NCBI RefSeq assembly: GCF_022376445.1
Contig: NW_025955033.1
Coordinates: forward strand, 124,001-188,000
Reading direction: 5' to 3'
From: Fomitopsis serialis
Taxonomy: Eukaryota > Basidiomycota > Agaricomycetes > Polyporales > Fomitopsidaceae
DNA: 64,000 nt
Shown here: positions 1 to 12,040 of the stretch, piece after piece
How positions within the stretch are numbered: position 1 is the first letter of the stretch
Layout: each line of letters opens with the position of its first letter
The notes under the pieces: generated by a model
Database searches by the model: none
What the model was told of the DNA's origin: nothing
What the model saw: only the letters and a program-made list of their open reading frames with translations
Translations under genes and position numbers: made by a program

Positions 1-800
1 CTTATATAAGTGCGTGGCCGGCTCGAGCAAATGCACAGGCTCGCCGCATGTCTTGAGTAGGAACGTACAAGGTTACGTCGAACTGCTCAAGTACGCAGCG
101 CTCGACCTCCACAATGCCCGTGTTCGCGTCACACTGTTAGTGCCTTCTCTGCGAGGATATGGTTACCGGAACACCTTGCATCCATAGGAAGTGCACCCAA
201 GAAATGGAAGACCTGGCTGTGTAAATACATTGCCTCCTATCGAAGCAGGGTTCCGTTTGTGTTCTGATGCATGAAGTCCAGGCTACAGTCAATGTTCGCA
301 ATAAGGTGTGAGAGGCATCCACGTCTCGCTCACCGAAGGGGCTGCGTACCATCTGACCATCTGACTGGATCCCACGTATAATTATCTTGAGCGAATGAGA
401 ACACTTAGATGCACTTACGGAGTGCCCCACGATGAGAGGCCAGAATAACTGTGTTTTGATTCATCGGAATAGCCCCGGATGGCGACTGCCACTGGCACCA
501 AGGCTGTGTGTTGACAGGACGAGCTGACTGCTTCGTCGGCGCACAGATGGCCGAGACGTCCATATGAATAGGTAGGTTGCCGTTTCGCACAGGACTGTCT
601 GTCTGTTGCTTAACATGAACTGCTCCAGTAGGGATGCTGCAGAAGATCGTTAACGCTGGCCCGAAAAGAGGTTTGACAGACCTGCACATACCCGTGAGCA
701 TGAGGAGCACATGCGCTTGAGCTGAGTAGTCATGTCACTCGCAGATGAGGGGCAATGCTACCGCAACTAATGATTGGCACTCTTGAGAACTTGAAGCCTA
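1..800. repeat. Module X, copy 1 (array spacer, non-coding)
   Basis: About 0.8 kb that recurs at about 6,630-7,420, 19,860-20,640, 23,380-24,240 (inverted), 24,310-24,650 (partial) and about 31,490-31,760 (decayed). Shared landmarks include a caggctcgccgcatgt-like stretch, a tctcgctcaccgaag stretch, and a cacatacccgtgagcatga stretch near the right end. No reading frame is preserved between copies, so the short ORFs here look fortuitous. It lies on the 5' side of the F-box genes in the array and may hold their former upstream regions. The window begins inside this copy. Confidence 0.6.
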
Positions 801-899
801 GACAAGCCACACACGCCCGGACGCGAAGCCCGGGACACAGCCGCCTACTAGAGGAGGCTCATCTGCGCGCCCAATTAGGTCCAGGGCGCTGAAAATGCG

Positions 900-1400
900 C
901 TGAGCCAACACGCATGAGCCCTCCCAAGCAAAACAAAACAAAAACGAAGGAAGGTCAGTTGTGAGCGCAATGACAGACGGCAACTTGCAAGCCTGGTCGC
1001 AGCGGATGATGTCAGACGCGATGACAAGCCGCGCGTCTCCACGGGACAGGGCGGTCGGGGAGGACGTACTACTACTAGTAGTAGTTCGTGGCCAGTTGGC
1101 GGAGCGAGATGTCGTCATCGTCATCTACATAGTGCGAGCAAGCAAGCGATGTTCAGGGAATACGCGGAGACGGGGACGTGCGGATGCAAACGTACCAATG
1201 ACGGTAGTGCCTGAACCGATCCTACACCCCTCGTCCAGTACGAGAACCTAGGACCTCCAAGTCTTGCAGAGCACTGGGATGGACAGACGGATCCGAGCAG
1301 GGGGAGACCGCTGGGCGACACGTACGCCCGAGTGGGCGGCCGAGGTTGATACGGTAGACTGCCAGCATATATATATTTAAGCTGGGAGGTGTCCAAGGCC
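900..1400 (-). pseudogene. Module Y, copy 1 (decayed minus-strand gene relic)
   Basis: Homologous at DNA level to about 7,440-8,600 and 13,560-14,660. On the minus strand the short peptide HVPVSAYSL recurs in all three copies. The best-preserved copy (8,100-8,350) shows a longer open segment that is frame-broken here. A perfect 18-bp palindrome (actactactagtagtagt) lies near 1,070. I do not recognise the protein family. The gene was probably multi-exon and is now non-functional in this copy. Confidence 0.45.
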
Positions 1401-1439
1401 GACACTGGGCTCAGCGCTCAGCGCTCAACGCTCAACACC

Positions 1440-3430
1440 GGGGCCCTTACGCACATGCCGTGGTGGATGTCGACAGGCAGTCTGGCGACCCGAGTGACTT
1501 ACAGAAGCGCGCCTGTGGCGGTGGCTGCGACGAGGACCGCCGACTCGGATCTGTCACGTCATCCATCCTGACATCCTACCCTCTTGTCCTTGCCTCCTCT
1601 CGCTCAAGTCCGCAACGCGCCTGCAACGCCGACGATGACATGGGCTACCTATTGCGTCTCACGCATACCCGCCCTCTGCAGGTCGTGCACGGCCATTCCG
1701 CGATACCCGTCCCCCTGAAGGTCGTACGCGTCACCGTCCCGCGTTCCTGCAGTCTGAAGATCTGACCAACATGCAGAGCCTCCTCGGCGCGACTCGAGCA
1801 AAAGCTCCGTGGTCAGTTCTTCCCCATGTCTGATATATACCGTATGCAGATTCTTTCCGCTTCCGGTCGTTTGCATATCGGGCCCCGTCGCTGTCCTAAA
1901 TAATTCGATTTGCGTGTGCTCGACTCCCGCCTATCCTCTCCTATCCACCTCCAGACTACTCATAAGCCTTGCGGTCTCGTGATGGTGCTTGATTGTAGTC
2001 GCAAACTGCACCTGGAGAGGTCACTAATGGTGGAGGGAGGGCAACCGGGGTCGTTTTGGTGAGTCTCATTCGTTCTATCGCGTCTTCTTTCGAGCCTGAA
2101 GAGATACGAGCATGCTCGTCTGATTCTCACTGCGAGAAAGCGTGTATATTATGTATCCCAAGATTGCAATCGCATTCACCACCACGACATCGGAGGGCGC
2201 GAGGTCGTCCGTCATCGATTCATCCCCGGCCACTGGAGGCGTTGTCCTGACGGACCCGGTTGCTTGGTGAGTCGTACGCACGCTTCTTCTCCATCCCGTC
2301 AACCTCACACCCAAGGGTTCCCCGGACGTCATTCTTCGTGCACGCAGCATCACTGCGTATTTCAAGATTAGCTACGTACGGAGGACTTGCTGCGTACCTC
2401 GGGTGAGTGCTCGATTCTCGTCCTAACCACTCCCACGCCTCGGGCGACGCGCTGTTCCTGGCACATCGCAATGCCGCCACTTCTCTGCAACCTCGCGGTC
2501 TACTCGAGCTCTCGTCCCCGCCTCCCCGGTCATCCATACCGACCGATCCATCTGCCGTCCTGCTACCGTTGACCACCACGTCTCCACGTCTCGTGCTAAA
2601 TCACAACCATGGATACGCCCAGCCTTCGCAATGTCCGCGTTCTCCGGCGCAGGAAGAGCAGCGCGCGGTTGGAAGGTTCTCTCCGGAGCATCGACAGTCC
2701 GCACGTCGTGCGCGGAGCGGGATACGCATCCCTTGTGTGTCACGACTCACAATACTGTCTGTGGGTGAACGCGGCGCGTCTGGGATCGAACGATCAAGGA
2801 CGCGCACGAGTTTTCTCCCTTGGTTGGGCGCAGCGTGGGTGTCTCATGGGACGCCTTCGTGGTTCGTTCCTCAGGCGTAACTATCAGCGACTGGGCGAAG
2901 TATGTCTTCGCTGAACCTATCGCGACGCTGCAGTCGAAGACCTCCGGCCCTACTCCTTACCGCGAGCTCGTACCCTACCCGCCGAACGTCTCGCGAGGTC
3001 GTCTCCGCGAAACGGGTCTCACCACGAACGTCACGCCTGGCGAGAATCTCTTGCGGTTGAGCAGCGGACGTATCGCGCTCCCTATTTTTCGGGTTCACCC
3101 ACAGTTCGTCCACGATCTACGGCCATCATCCGACCCTTACGCAGGCTCAGTAGAGGGAACGTGTAGTCCGTCGATTCCTGCTTTCGCCAGCATCGATCGC
3201 CGACTCGCCGGGGAGTCACCGCATGCGAAGGACAGCTCCGGCCTCGCCATCGCGACCGGAGTGCACCTATACTCATATAACCGTGGACTCGTATCCGTGC
3301 TGTCGCCTTCCCACTCTACCGTGTACGTACTGGTGGGTTGTGTCCCCCGTCTAAATTTGAATGCTGTTCGTTGTAACGCCCCATGGTCAGAACATTACCT
3401 CGCAGAGGCTTGCCTGATGTCTTGGTGACA
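1440..3430 (+). pseudogene. Module Z, copy 1 (decayed plus-strand multi-exon gene relic)
   Basis: Recurs at 8,640-9,515, 9,515-11,330, 14,670-16,620 and 26,600-28,400. Several splice-like boundaries stay aligned across copies, for example a donor gtgagtc after a ...gtcgttccg exon end, and a donor gtgagtgctcg. The open segments between them do not stay in one frame in any copy: here the stretch after CSLKI meets a stop near 1,763. The longest readable part is about 2,410-2,880 and its continuation to 3,428. I could not match it to a known family, so no function is given. Confidence 0.45.
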
Positions 3431-4259
3431 TCGGAACGATCGGGTTGTATGCAGGATCTGATCCTAACTGAGGTGACTCGTTCGCCGTGCTCACGTCTTT
3501 AGGCCTTGTTGCCAGCGCTTCCGAAGGGAGCTGGTTTCAGGCTGAATTCTTAGCGAAGTGCGACGCATCAGAGCGAGATGTCTGCCGCATCCGCTTTACT
3601 GACATACTCGCTACGTGGCTCATGAATCGATGTACGGCACTACGACTCGCGCCGCAAACCAAACGCGAGAGCAACTCTGGTTATGGCCGTCATGTACGTC
3701 CATCTCACCCTGTCTAGTTTACGAGAACTTATGCTCATTTTAGATGACAGAGCGACCAGGACATTGAATGAAAGGTCTCAGCTCTGTGATGTGCGAGCCT
3801 CTGACGCACGAGCCTAAGAGTGGCTATGACCCAGGGTTCTCCGCACAGCGGCGACAAACAAGTGAAGCGTTTTCGATAAATACGGGACTCCGACTCGCCA
3901 TACAACGATACGCTGTGAGTTCTGCGTGTTTATGAACTACCCTCGTCTCGCGAAGCTCTCGAGCTCGTTACCACTCTCTCCGCATGTTTCTTCATTCACC
4001 CCGCCCTATCCAGTACCATTCTTCTTCGGCTACAATGATACATGATCCGTGATTCGACCCCGCGCGATTGCGGAACAGGTGTGACGGGTTGCCGCTCCAG
4101 TCACCGCTCACCGAGACACGGTGTCTCGGTCTCGTACGCTCTTCGAGGTCGGTCGTTGAACTGGGTGGTATATGAGTAAAGGGCATTCCAGTTTATCAGG
4201 GATCGAGCGACGTACAAAATGATGATACCCGGCCAGTCTTGCAAATTCTAGTGCACTGT
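3431..4259. repeat. Spacer shared by array units 1 and 3
   Basis: This stretch, between module Z and the F-box stop codon, is closely similar to 16,621-17,433. The last 100 bp are nearly identical. No gene is visible. It carries a small inverted repeat around an accgagacacggtgtctcggt core near 4,110-4,130, also present in the second copy. It probably contains the 3' untranslated region of the F-box gene. Confidence 0.6.
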
Positions 4260-6325
4260 CTATTGCGGGGGAATTGGATCTTCTGTCTCCATATCTCCAC
4301 TGGCATCGCGCGCATGGTCTTCGTGTCCATCGTCAGGCTCCGAATCTGCTATCTCCTTTATACTGGCATGCGTCGGAGTCCCTGCTCGAGCGGATAAGCG
4401 CACTGAACAGATCGCGGCTATGCCCTTACGGACAACGGAGTTTTGGCACTCACCAAGGACACGGAGTACTGATGAGGAATCACGAGTGACGTCCATTTCA
4501 CCGTCGGGATCGAGGTTGAATGAGAGCTGCATGACTCCGCGATCCAGCCACGGCGCGAACAGAGTGATCATGTTTGACTTGATCGCAGACAATGCGGTGG
4601 TTCGAGCCGCCTCCTCCTGAGGCTCAGACACCGGTGAGCCATAGTAGGCCCATCTGACTGCAATGAATACACCGGCACTCTCGTGATAGGGCTCAGAAAC
4701 TGCTGGAAGTTGGTCAAAGATGCTACGAGAGAGTATAGCATGGAAAGTGGAGGTGGAGCCGGGAGGGTCTGCCTCGCTGACTGAGGTCTTGTCCCTATCT
4801 TCAGACGTGTCGTCGTGTTGGGTCCGAATCAGGTTGATCATGACCGTGAGTCGCTCCAGATGCGGGCTTCGTATGTCAGACAACAAGGTATCCAGGGCCC
4901 TCTGGATGCTCGGGAGTGATGGATCGACACAGAGAGTGATCGTCAGGTTTGTCAGTGATGTGTTTGCCGTAAGTCGCGGTACGTCATCGTGGATCAAGTC
5001 TCCTATAGTTTCCATGAGTAATGACAATTGCAATGACAAGCAACCAAGACACTTACCATCAACTGGGTTATGTTCCCACTGAAACTTCTTCAGCCCAGCT
5101 CCGGCAAGACATAGAACCTCTGTAACACGTAGTACAAACTCTGCACGCTGTCGATCATGCAGCTGGCAATGCCAGCATAGAAAGAAAACCCGCAGGGCTT
5201 CCAGTCTGCTACAAGCTTGCGGGGATAATACCAGTAGAATCTGTCGCGCCAACGACACAGGCACGTATTTGAATCGTAAATCCGACAGAGAGGGGTTGAG
5301 TGCATGTGCTGTGTATAGGGCCAGGTCTGCTGCTGATGCAGGCTCGACATGGGAGCCGTGCTCTGAATCGTGTAGCAACAAGCGAGACAGATGTGGGAAA
5401 TGGTGTAGAAACCGATGAAGACTCGAGAGCGAAGAGTAGTAGCGCAGGTCCAACTCTAGCTCTGTGACGTAGGAGTACGTGACACATACGTCCCATAGGA
5501 ATTGATGGTATACAGATGGGATGTGAGTGTCTATCGCCGGCGCAACACTATCCAGATGCCAGTTGTAGACGTCGTGGAGACTCCCAATCACCATCTTCTT
5601 GAGCTTGTTGCGAGACAAATTGGGAACATAGCGCGACACCAAACCTGGCACGAGTTGGTGCTGCAGTGTGATCTCCGCGAGAGACAGGGTTTCGAGGCTC
5701 GGGAGTGCGGTGGAGATCCTACGGAGTTCCGCTATACTGCGAAACTGGCACCGCCCGATTGCCAGAGTTTTGATGCTGGTGTAATAGGAAAGGAAGTGGA
5801 AGAAAAGATCATGTGGTCTGGTTGCTGTCCAGTCGAAGTTGATTAGTTCCAGGTACATCAATTTTGGTAGGAAATACCCTGGAATGCGCATTGGCCAGAT
5901 GTGGGCGTGTGGCTTTCGAGGGTCGTCTTGAATCTCCAAGCCAACAAAATTCTTGCCATATGATCGATTATTCTTCGACATGAGCATGTATGTGCAGTCA
6001 TCCAAGGCTTCTCGGGTCTGCAACTTGAGGCTGGAGTCCCAGTAGACGCGCCGTGCAGCACAATACCAAGCGTGGCAAACAAGGCGGCACCTGGTCAGTG
6101 TGAAAGGATCCAACCGGAGGAGCTCGCAGGTGCGGTCAATCAGCTCCTGCGGAAATCGCGGATAGGTATGACTGTGTCGAGCAGCAAGTCGATATGTCAT
6201 TCGAGCAACAGCTGCCAGAGTAAACAGAAGGCATACCTTGAGTACGTGGGCGGTATGAAGCAATACAACAGATCCAAAGTATGGCCTTCCAATAGCCTGT
6301 CTTCATCATCGACCGCAACCGCCAT
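4260..6325 (-). CDS. F-box protein, array copy 1
   Basis: Predicted 648-residue F-box protein. Exons on the minus strand: 6325-6237, 6171-5057 and 5002-4260, which sum to a single frame. The F-box lies at about residues 30-75 (YPRFPQELID, LDPFTLTRC, LVCHAWYCAARR). It is followed by irregular leucine-rich segments (LPSLETLSL, FPHLSRLLL), the usual layout of fungal F-box/LRR proteins that recruit substrates to SCF ubiquitin ligases. The substrate is unknown. The start is an ATG in a short first exon: the F-box reading frame has only weak upstream starts, while a 65-nt intron ending in CAG joins it in phase to this exon in all copies. Intron 2 is 54 nt and stop-free, so its retention would add 18 residues. 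Copy 2 is a close relative with near-identical 3' flank, which suggests recent duplication. Confidence 0.85.
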
Positions 6326-6630
6326 CTGGTTTACCCGCCAACGGGTGGTTATGCGGGATCACCTATATACGTGGTGTAACAATACCTCGTGCGACCACGT
6401 TCGATCTGCAGAACTTTGGCAGCTCGACGATCAGCACCTTGTATGGATGCCGAAGTGTTAGATTATGTTGCACAGACAGAATTCCCGTGAGGCCTCACCT
6501 AAGAAAGTTGGGGAACTGAGCCCTCTCGCAGCGTCGGGCGCGCTCACTCGTGGTGGAAACAGAGGATATATGGGAGGTTCGGAGCCTCGAGGATCGGAAG
6601 CAGCGGTAGGCGTTGAGTGACACGCGTAGG
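6326..6630. other. Upstream region of F-box copy 1
   Basis: Roughly 300 bp between the F-box first exon and the next module X copy. It is similar to the sequence upstream of copy 2 (19,495-19,860) and copy 3 (31,139-31,490). It is presumed to hold the promoter. No clear TATA element or other site stands out. Confidence 0.4.
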
Positions 6631-7420
6631 CCAGCTGCGGTATGTGAGAGGCGACAGATGGCCCGCGGACTCGAGCCTGAGAGAGCGTCGTTATATTAGT
6701 ACGAGGCCAGCCCGAGGCGATGTACAGACTCACCGCATGTCATCGGCCACTCTCGTACCACGAGCAAATGGGGTTGACACTCACACTCCGACTCACGGCC
6801 TGCGTTCAGGCAGTGCTGCGTTCCCTTACAGAACACCGATATCTTAGAACCTTGCATCGATAGGACGCGCGCGTGTGGTACAAGGCAGGACATAGAAGAC
6901 CAGGCTGTGTACTACTGCCTCCTATCGATGCGGTGTTCCTTTCGTGTACTATATCCAGTTATGCACGAGGCCCGGCGGGCGTCACGACGCAGGTAACAGA
7001 ATAGTCGGCGTACATACGCAATGAAGCTGCACCTTGAATGAAGTGCAAGGTACACGCGCGTCTCGCTCTCCACATGGGACTTTATACCGCGGCTGCGTGT
7101 CACTTGCCCTTCCCATCAGACTCCACGCAGACATCTCAGTGCACTTACCGCGCGCCCTTGTTGAGCCGCCGAAATTAACCCTTTGACAGTTGTTTGCGAG
7201 AACAGCCCTGTACGGCGGCCGGTACTAAGGGATGATAACAGACGCGCTGACAGCTCCGTTGGTGCTAACTGGCAGACGGCAGAGCCGTCCAGAGCTATAT
7301 ATTGACTGTCTTATGCGAACCTTAATGTTCTCCTAGGCTGTTCCTGAGGATTGTTAATACTTGCGCGAGCGGAGTCGGGGTATACTTGCACATACCCGTC
7401 AACGTGAAGGAAGCGAGTCA
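6630..7420. repeat. Module X, copy 2
   Basis: Homologous to 1-800 and 19,860-20,640 in the same orientation, including the tctcgctc and cacatacccgt stretches. Indels break all frames relative to the other copies. No gene is seen. Confidence 0.55.
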
Positions 7421-7439
7421 ACCAGAATGTATATTGACT

Positions 7440-8600
7440 CACCAGGTATCCGTGACGCTATTATCGGATGAGGGACGTGGCAGGAGACATGGGCCCTTCC
7501 AAGCATGAGAACGAAGGAACATGAGTCGTGAGTGCGACGACAGACGGCAAGCCTGACGCCGTCTGTGTACGTACGTAAATGAGGACAGAGTGATGCGCTT
7601 TTTCGCGCATCGCATTGCGGATGGATCACCCTCGTGTCCCACCGCGCAGGTCCGTTTGTCCAGTGTTGGCGAGCTGCAGGCTAGTGATGCGCGCGATGTA
7701 TGTCGGAGGCCGATGAGCGAGCGAGGAGGCTCGCTAGGCTGAGATAAAAGAAGGCACGGGACGTCAGTAATATGCCAAGAAGGACACATTCGGACGTACC
7801 AATGGCCAGTTCGTATTTAGCTTCCACGCCCTTTCCTGACCAGGAGATTCCGACGATGAGAGGAGAACCAGGCGGCGAGTGCTGATCCTGCAACACCCGT
7901 CACAATATGCAGTTCACCATTGAAATCGGCAGACGACTCACCCGCTCTTGGTCCCAGTATGCCCGACGGGCAGCCCAAATCCGTCCTGACTTCAGCTTTC
8001 GTCCGGCGGGTACGACACGCAGGTTCGTATCGCTGTCTCGGTGGGAGAATTGAGGCTGTACGAGGCGTTCATCGAGTGAAGGAACTCGGGTCCTAAGAAT
8101 TATGGACGTCTCAGAGTATGGACACAAGGACGTGCGGACATACCACAGGGAATACCGTGACCCTCCAAGAAAGCTCGCAAGAGAGCATCCTGTGACGCCG
8201 AGACAAACAGACAGACTCGCGATTGATGTATACGCTCGACAGACTGGTCGGCGAGGGCGCAGATCGCTGCCAGTTGGCGGAGAGAGGTGTCATCTGGTAA
8301 TTTGAGAAAGACATAGTCAGAGAGTACGCGGAAACGGGGACGTGCAGGTGCAAACATACGACTGGTGCTAGAGCCCTTGCCAATCCTATGCCCTTCGTCC
8401 GATATGGGAGCCCAAGAGCGCCAAGTCCTGCAGAGCACTGTTGACAGTGAGATGGACGAACGAAGCAGAGGGGAAATCACTGAGCGACGCGTGCACTTGG
8501 CTGGCTGGCCGGGATTGATGCGGTAGCAGGCTGCCAGCAGACGAGGGAGGTGTCCACGACCGGCGCTGGTCTCAAGGCCGGCGCCCTCACGCGCCCGCCG
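7440..8600 (-). pseudogene. Module Y, copy 2 (best-preserved relic)
   Basis: Three open minus-strand segments look like former exons. One lies at about 8,350-8,130 (contains VFLKLPDDTSLRQL and CALADQSVERI). One at 8,090-7,935 contains FSHRDSDTNLRVV and IWAARRAYWDQER and is followed by a gtgagtcg donor. One is near 7,885-7,800 (GISWSGKGVEAKYELA). The splice between the first two does not keep phase with the consensus sites I can find, and copies 1 and 3 carry different frame breaks. This argues for a relic, though a functional gene with unusual splice sites is not excluded. I do not recognise the family. Confidence 0.45.
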
Positions 8601-8639
8601 TGACGGAGGAGGAGAGGAAGTGTGGCGGCACCGAGTGCA

Positions 8640-9515
8640 GAAGCGCGCGTGTTGACGGGACGGCGGCGCGACGAGGACCGCATCAGTCACGTCATCCGTC
8701 GCGCGTCCCCGCGGCCCGCTTGCAACACCGACGATGGCATCGACCACCTACCGTGTCTCACGCATACCCGCCCTCTGGCAAGTCGTGCACGGCGTTCCCG
8801 CGAGGCCCGTTCCCGTGAAGGCCATACGCGTCACCGTCCCATGTTCTGAAGATCTGACCACCATGCAGAGGCCTCCTCGGCGCGACTCGAGAAAAAGCTT
8901 CACGGTTAGTTCTTGTCCATCTTTAATATGTAGTGCTCGCTGTCCTAATTCGATTTCCGTGTACCCGACTCCCACCTGTCCTCTCTTGTCCACCTCCAGG
9001 CTGCCCACACGACCTGCGATCCCGTAACAGTGCTTGAATATACTCGCGCACTGCATCTGGGGAGGCCACTGACGGTGAAGGGAGGGTGTGTAGCTAGGGT
9101 CGTTCCGGTGAGTCTCGTTCGTTCTGTTGTCTTCTTTCAGGCTTGATCGGAGACAAGCATACTCGTCAGATTCCTACCAGTGTGACCAAGCGTATCATGT
9201 ATTCAAAGGTTGCAATCGCATCCGTCGCCACAACATCAGAAGGCGGGGTCGTCCGTCATCCCCAGCCACTGGAGGCGTGATCCTGACGAACCGGTTGCTT
9301 GGTGGATTGTACGTACGTTTCTTCTCCATCCCGTCAATTTCACACTCAAAGGCTCCCCGAAGTAAGTCGACCATCACTGTGCACGCAGCACTGACATCAC
9401 TGCGTATTTTGAGACTAGTTACGCACCTCCGGAGGGTCTGCTACGTACCCCGGGCTGATGGTGAGTGCTCGATTACCGCCTCCACCACTCCCCCGTCTCA
9501 GGCGACGCGCTGGTG
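8640..9515 (+). pseudogene. Module Z, copy 2a (3'-truncated by recombination)
   Basis: Begins like the other Z copies (ATG near 8,734) and carries their internal splice-like sites. At about 9,515 it passes, within the exon following gcgacgcgctg, straight into the 5' part of a second Z copy. That is the footprint expected from unequal crossing-over between two Z modules. The reading frame is broken. Confidence 0.45.
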
Positions 9516-11330
9516 CAGAAGCGCGCCCAGGCCCTGTGGCGGGCCGCCGCCGGTACCGCATCAGTGGCATCATTCGTCCCACCGTCGTCCTCTCTCAAAC
9601 AGACCGTGTGCCTTCCACCTCTCGCTCACTGACCAGCCACCCGCCTGCGACGCCGACGATGGCATGGACCACCTATCGCGTCTCACGCATCCTCGCCCTC
9701 TGCGGGTCGTGCACGGCCGTTCCGCGATACCCGTTCCCCCGAAGGTCGTACGCGCCGCCGTCCCGCGTTCCTGCAGTCTGAAGATCTGACTGACACGCAG
9801 AGCCTTCTCGGTGCGACTCAAGCATAATCTCCGTCAGTTCGTACCTATGTCTGATACGGTATGCACACTCTTACCGCTTCCAGTCGCTGCATATCGGGCC
9901 TCGTCCTCCCTTTCGGCGCTCGCAGCTGTCCCAGTTCGATTTGCGGGTGCACAACTCCTGCCAATCCTCTCCTCGCCACTTACACGCCGCTCATACGACC
10001 CGCGATCCCGTAACAGTGCTTGACAATTGTCGCAAACTGCATCTGGGGAGGCCCCTGGCAGTGGAGGCTTGTAGGGCAACCAAGGTCGTTCCGGTGAGTC
10101 TCTGTTCTAGTCTGTTGCGTCCCCGTTCGAGCTTGATGAGATACAAGCGTGCTCGTCAGATTCTCACTGCGAGCAAGCCTATCACGTATCCCACCGCCAT
10201 GACATTAGAAGGTAGGCTCGTCCGCCATTCCCAGCCGTTGGAGGCGTCGTCCTGACGGACACAGTTGCTTGGTAGATTCGGTACGCACGCTCCTTCTCCG
10301 TCCAGTCAACCTCACACCCAAAGGCTCCCCGTAGGTCATCCGTCGTGCGCGCAGCATTACTGCGTATGTCAGGACGAGCTACGCACGGAAAATCTGCTAT
10401 GTATCTTGGGTGAGTACTCGATCCTCGCCCAGACCACTACCCCGTCTCGACGACGCTGGCGCTGGCATACCGTAATGCCACCGCTTCTCTGCAACTTGCG
10501 GTCTCTTCGGGCTCTCGTGCTTGCCTTCCCGGTCATCGATTCCGACCAACCCATCTGGCCTTCTGCTGCCGCTGACCTCGCATCTACACGTCTCGCGTAG
10601 ATCACGACTACGAATAAGCATTCACAGCCTTCAGAACATCCAGTGCTCTCGCAGGAAGAGCAGCATGCGGTCGTCACATTGCGTACTGCGTCTTCGGAGC
10701 CTCGGCTGTCCGCACGTCGCTCGCGGAACGGGATACGCATCTCCTGTGGGGCACGATACCATCTTTCGTTGGTCCGGGATCGAAGGATCAAGGGCGTGTG
10801 TTTGCTCCCTTAGTTGGACGCAACACGGGGTATCTCATCGGGCGCCTTCGTGGTACGCAGCTCAGGTCCAACCATCAACACGAACACGGATGGGCGAAGT
10901 ATCTCTTCGCTGAAATGATCGCGACGCTGCGGCCGAAGACCTCCGGCCCTACCCCTTACCACGCATACCGAACTCGTACAGCACCCGCCGAATGTCTCGC
11001 GAGGTCGTCTCCGCCCAACGAGTCTCGCCACGAACGTCACTCCTGGCGAGAATCTCTTGCGGCTGAGCAGCGGGCGCATCGTGCACCCTGTCTTCCCTCT
11101 CGTACCCGACCCATACACGAGCCCCGTAGAGGGAACGCGCGGCTCGTCAACCAGCAACGTTCGCCGATCGTTGGGGATATATACGGGAGCGCGACAACTG
11201 GCGGCTCGCACCATGCGTGCTCCATCGGACTGACGACTCGGCGGGACTCCTCCACGGGCTCCAGGATCGCTGTCACGTCGCAACTGCTCTCGGCGCTGTC
11301 CCGTCAACTACGTGGAGAATCCCTTTTCAT
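9515..11330 (+). pseudogene. Module Z, copy 2b
   Basis: Second Z copy, joined directly to copy 2a. Its ATG-equivalent is near 9,660, and its 3' part (10,800-11,330) matches 2,820-3,430 and 15,990-16,620. In-frame stops occur near 9,787 and 10,254. No known domain was identified. Confidence 0.45.
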
Positions 11331-12040
11331 AATTAGGTGTGCCGCCCCATCTCCAATAGTTGCTGATGTGTCCAATGTCTCAACTCGACGCTGTTTTATG
11401 TTATACCTCTACTGGTTCTCATCGACCGAGACCTCCCGCCGCGCAGTACACACCGCGTGCGTCCCTCCAGTACTCCGCACTCGACGCCGACTCTACTCCA
11501 CTTCCGGCCATCCCGGGCGCGCTACCCCGCCATCCCGAACTAGTCCATCTCTCGTCGAGCGGAGGTTTTCGCAGCACTGCCGTTATGTATCTTGTACCCT
11601 CGCCAACTTGCCCTGCGAGCCGCTGCTCCTGTAAATGCGAATGTGGCTTGGTCATCGCCGCCCTGGATACCACGACGCTCGAGTTGAGTACACCTCGTCC
11701 TCCGGCGCGCCTGACTGATGCTGTTTAGTAACCTCCGAGTCGGGGACATCTTCGTAGATATCCAGCGCCGTGCTCGGGGGCGATTCACAAGGCCTGACGC
11801 GTCCGGGCTGCGGGTACAGCATGTGCGCTCGGCGACCCGCTCCTTGTGCAAGGTCAATCAAAATCCGTCCAAGGTGTGCACGCACGACTCAAGAGAGATC
11901 CTTTCAGGGATCCCCTCACCATGCTATTCCTTACACTACTTACACTGGGCGGTGCTCTGGCCCGGACACGAACTCAGGACACCCGATGCGCCCTCCTGTC
12001 TCGACCAAGCCTCACTCGGGCCGTGGTACAGAACCTCCTA
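11331..12040. other. Unassigned segment between Z2b and a MYND relic
   Basis: In units 1 and 3 this position would lead into the shared spacer and an F-box gene. Here that similarity is lost. Several overlapping ORFs are arginine- and serine-rich, without a recognisable domain. The segment probably holds a further decayed 5' part of the MYND-type relic that follows. Confidence 0.35.

Noticed and set aside
1068..1085. Perfect 18-bp palindrome actactactagtagtagt
   Set aside because: It derives from a simple trinucleotide run inside a decayed module and is not conserved as such in the other copies.
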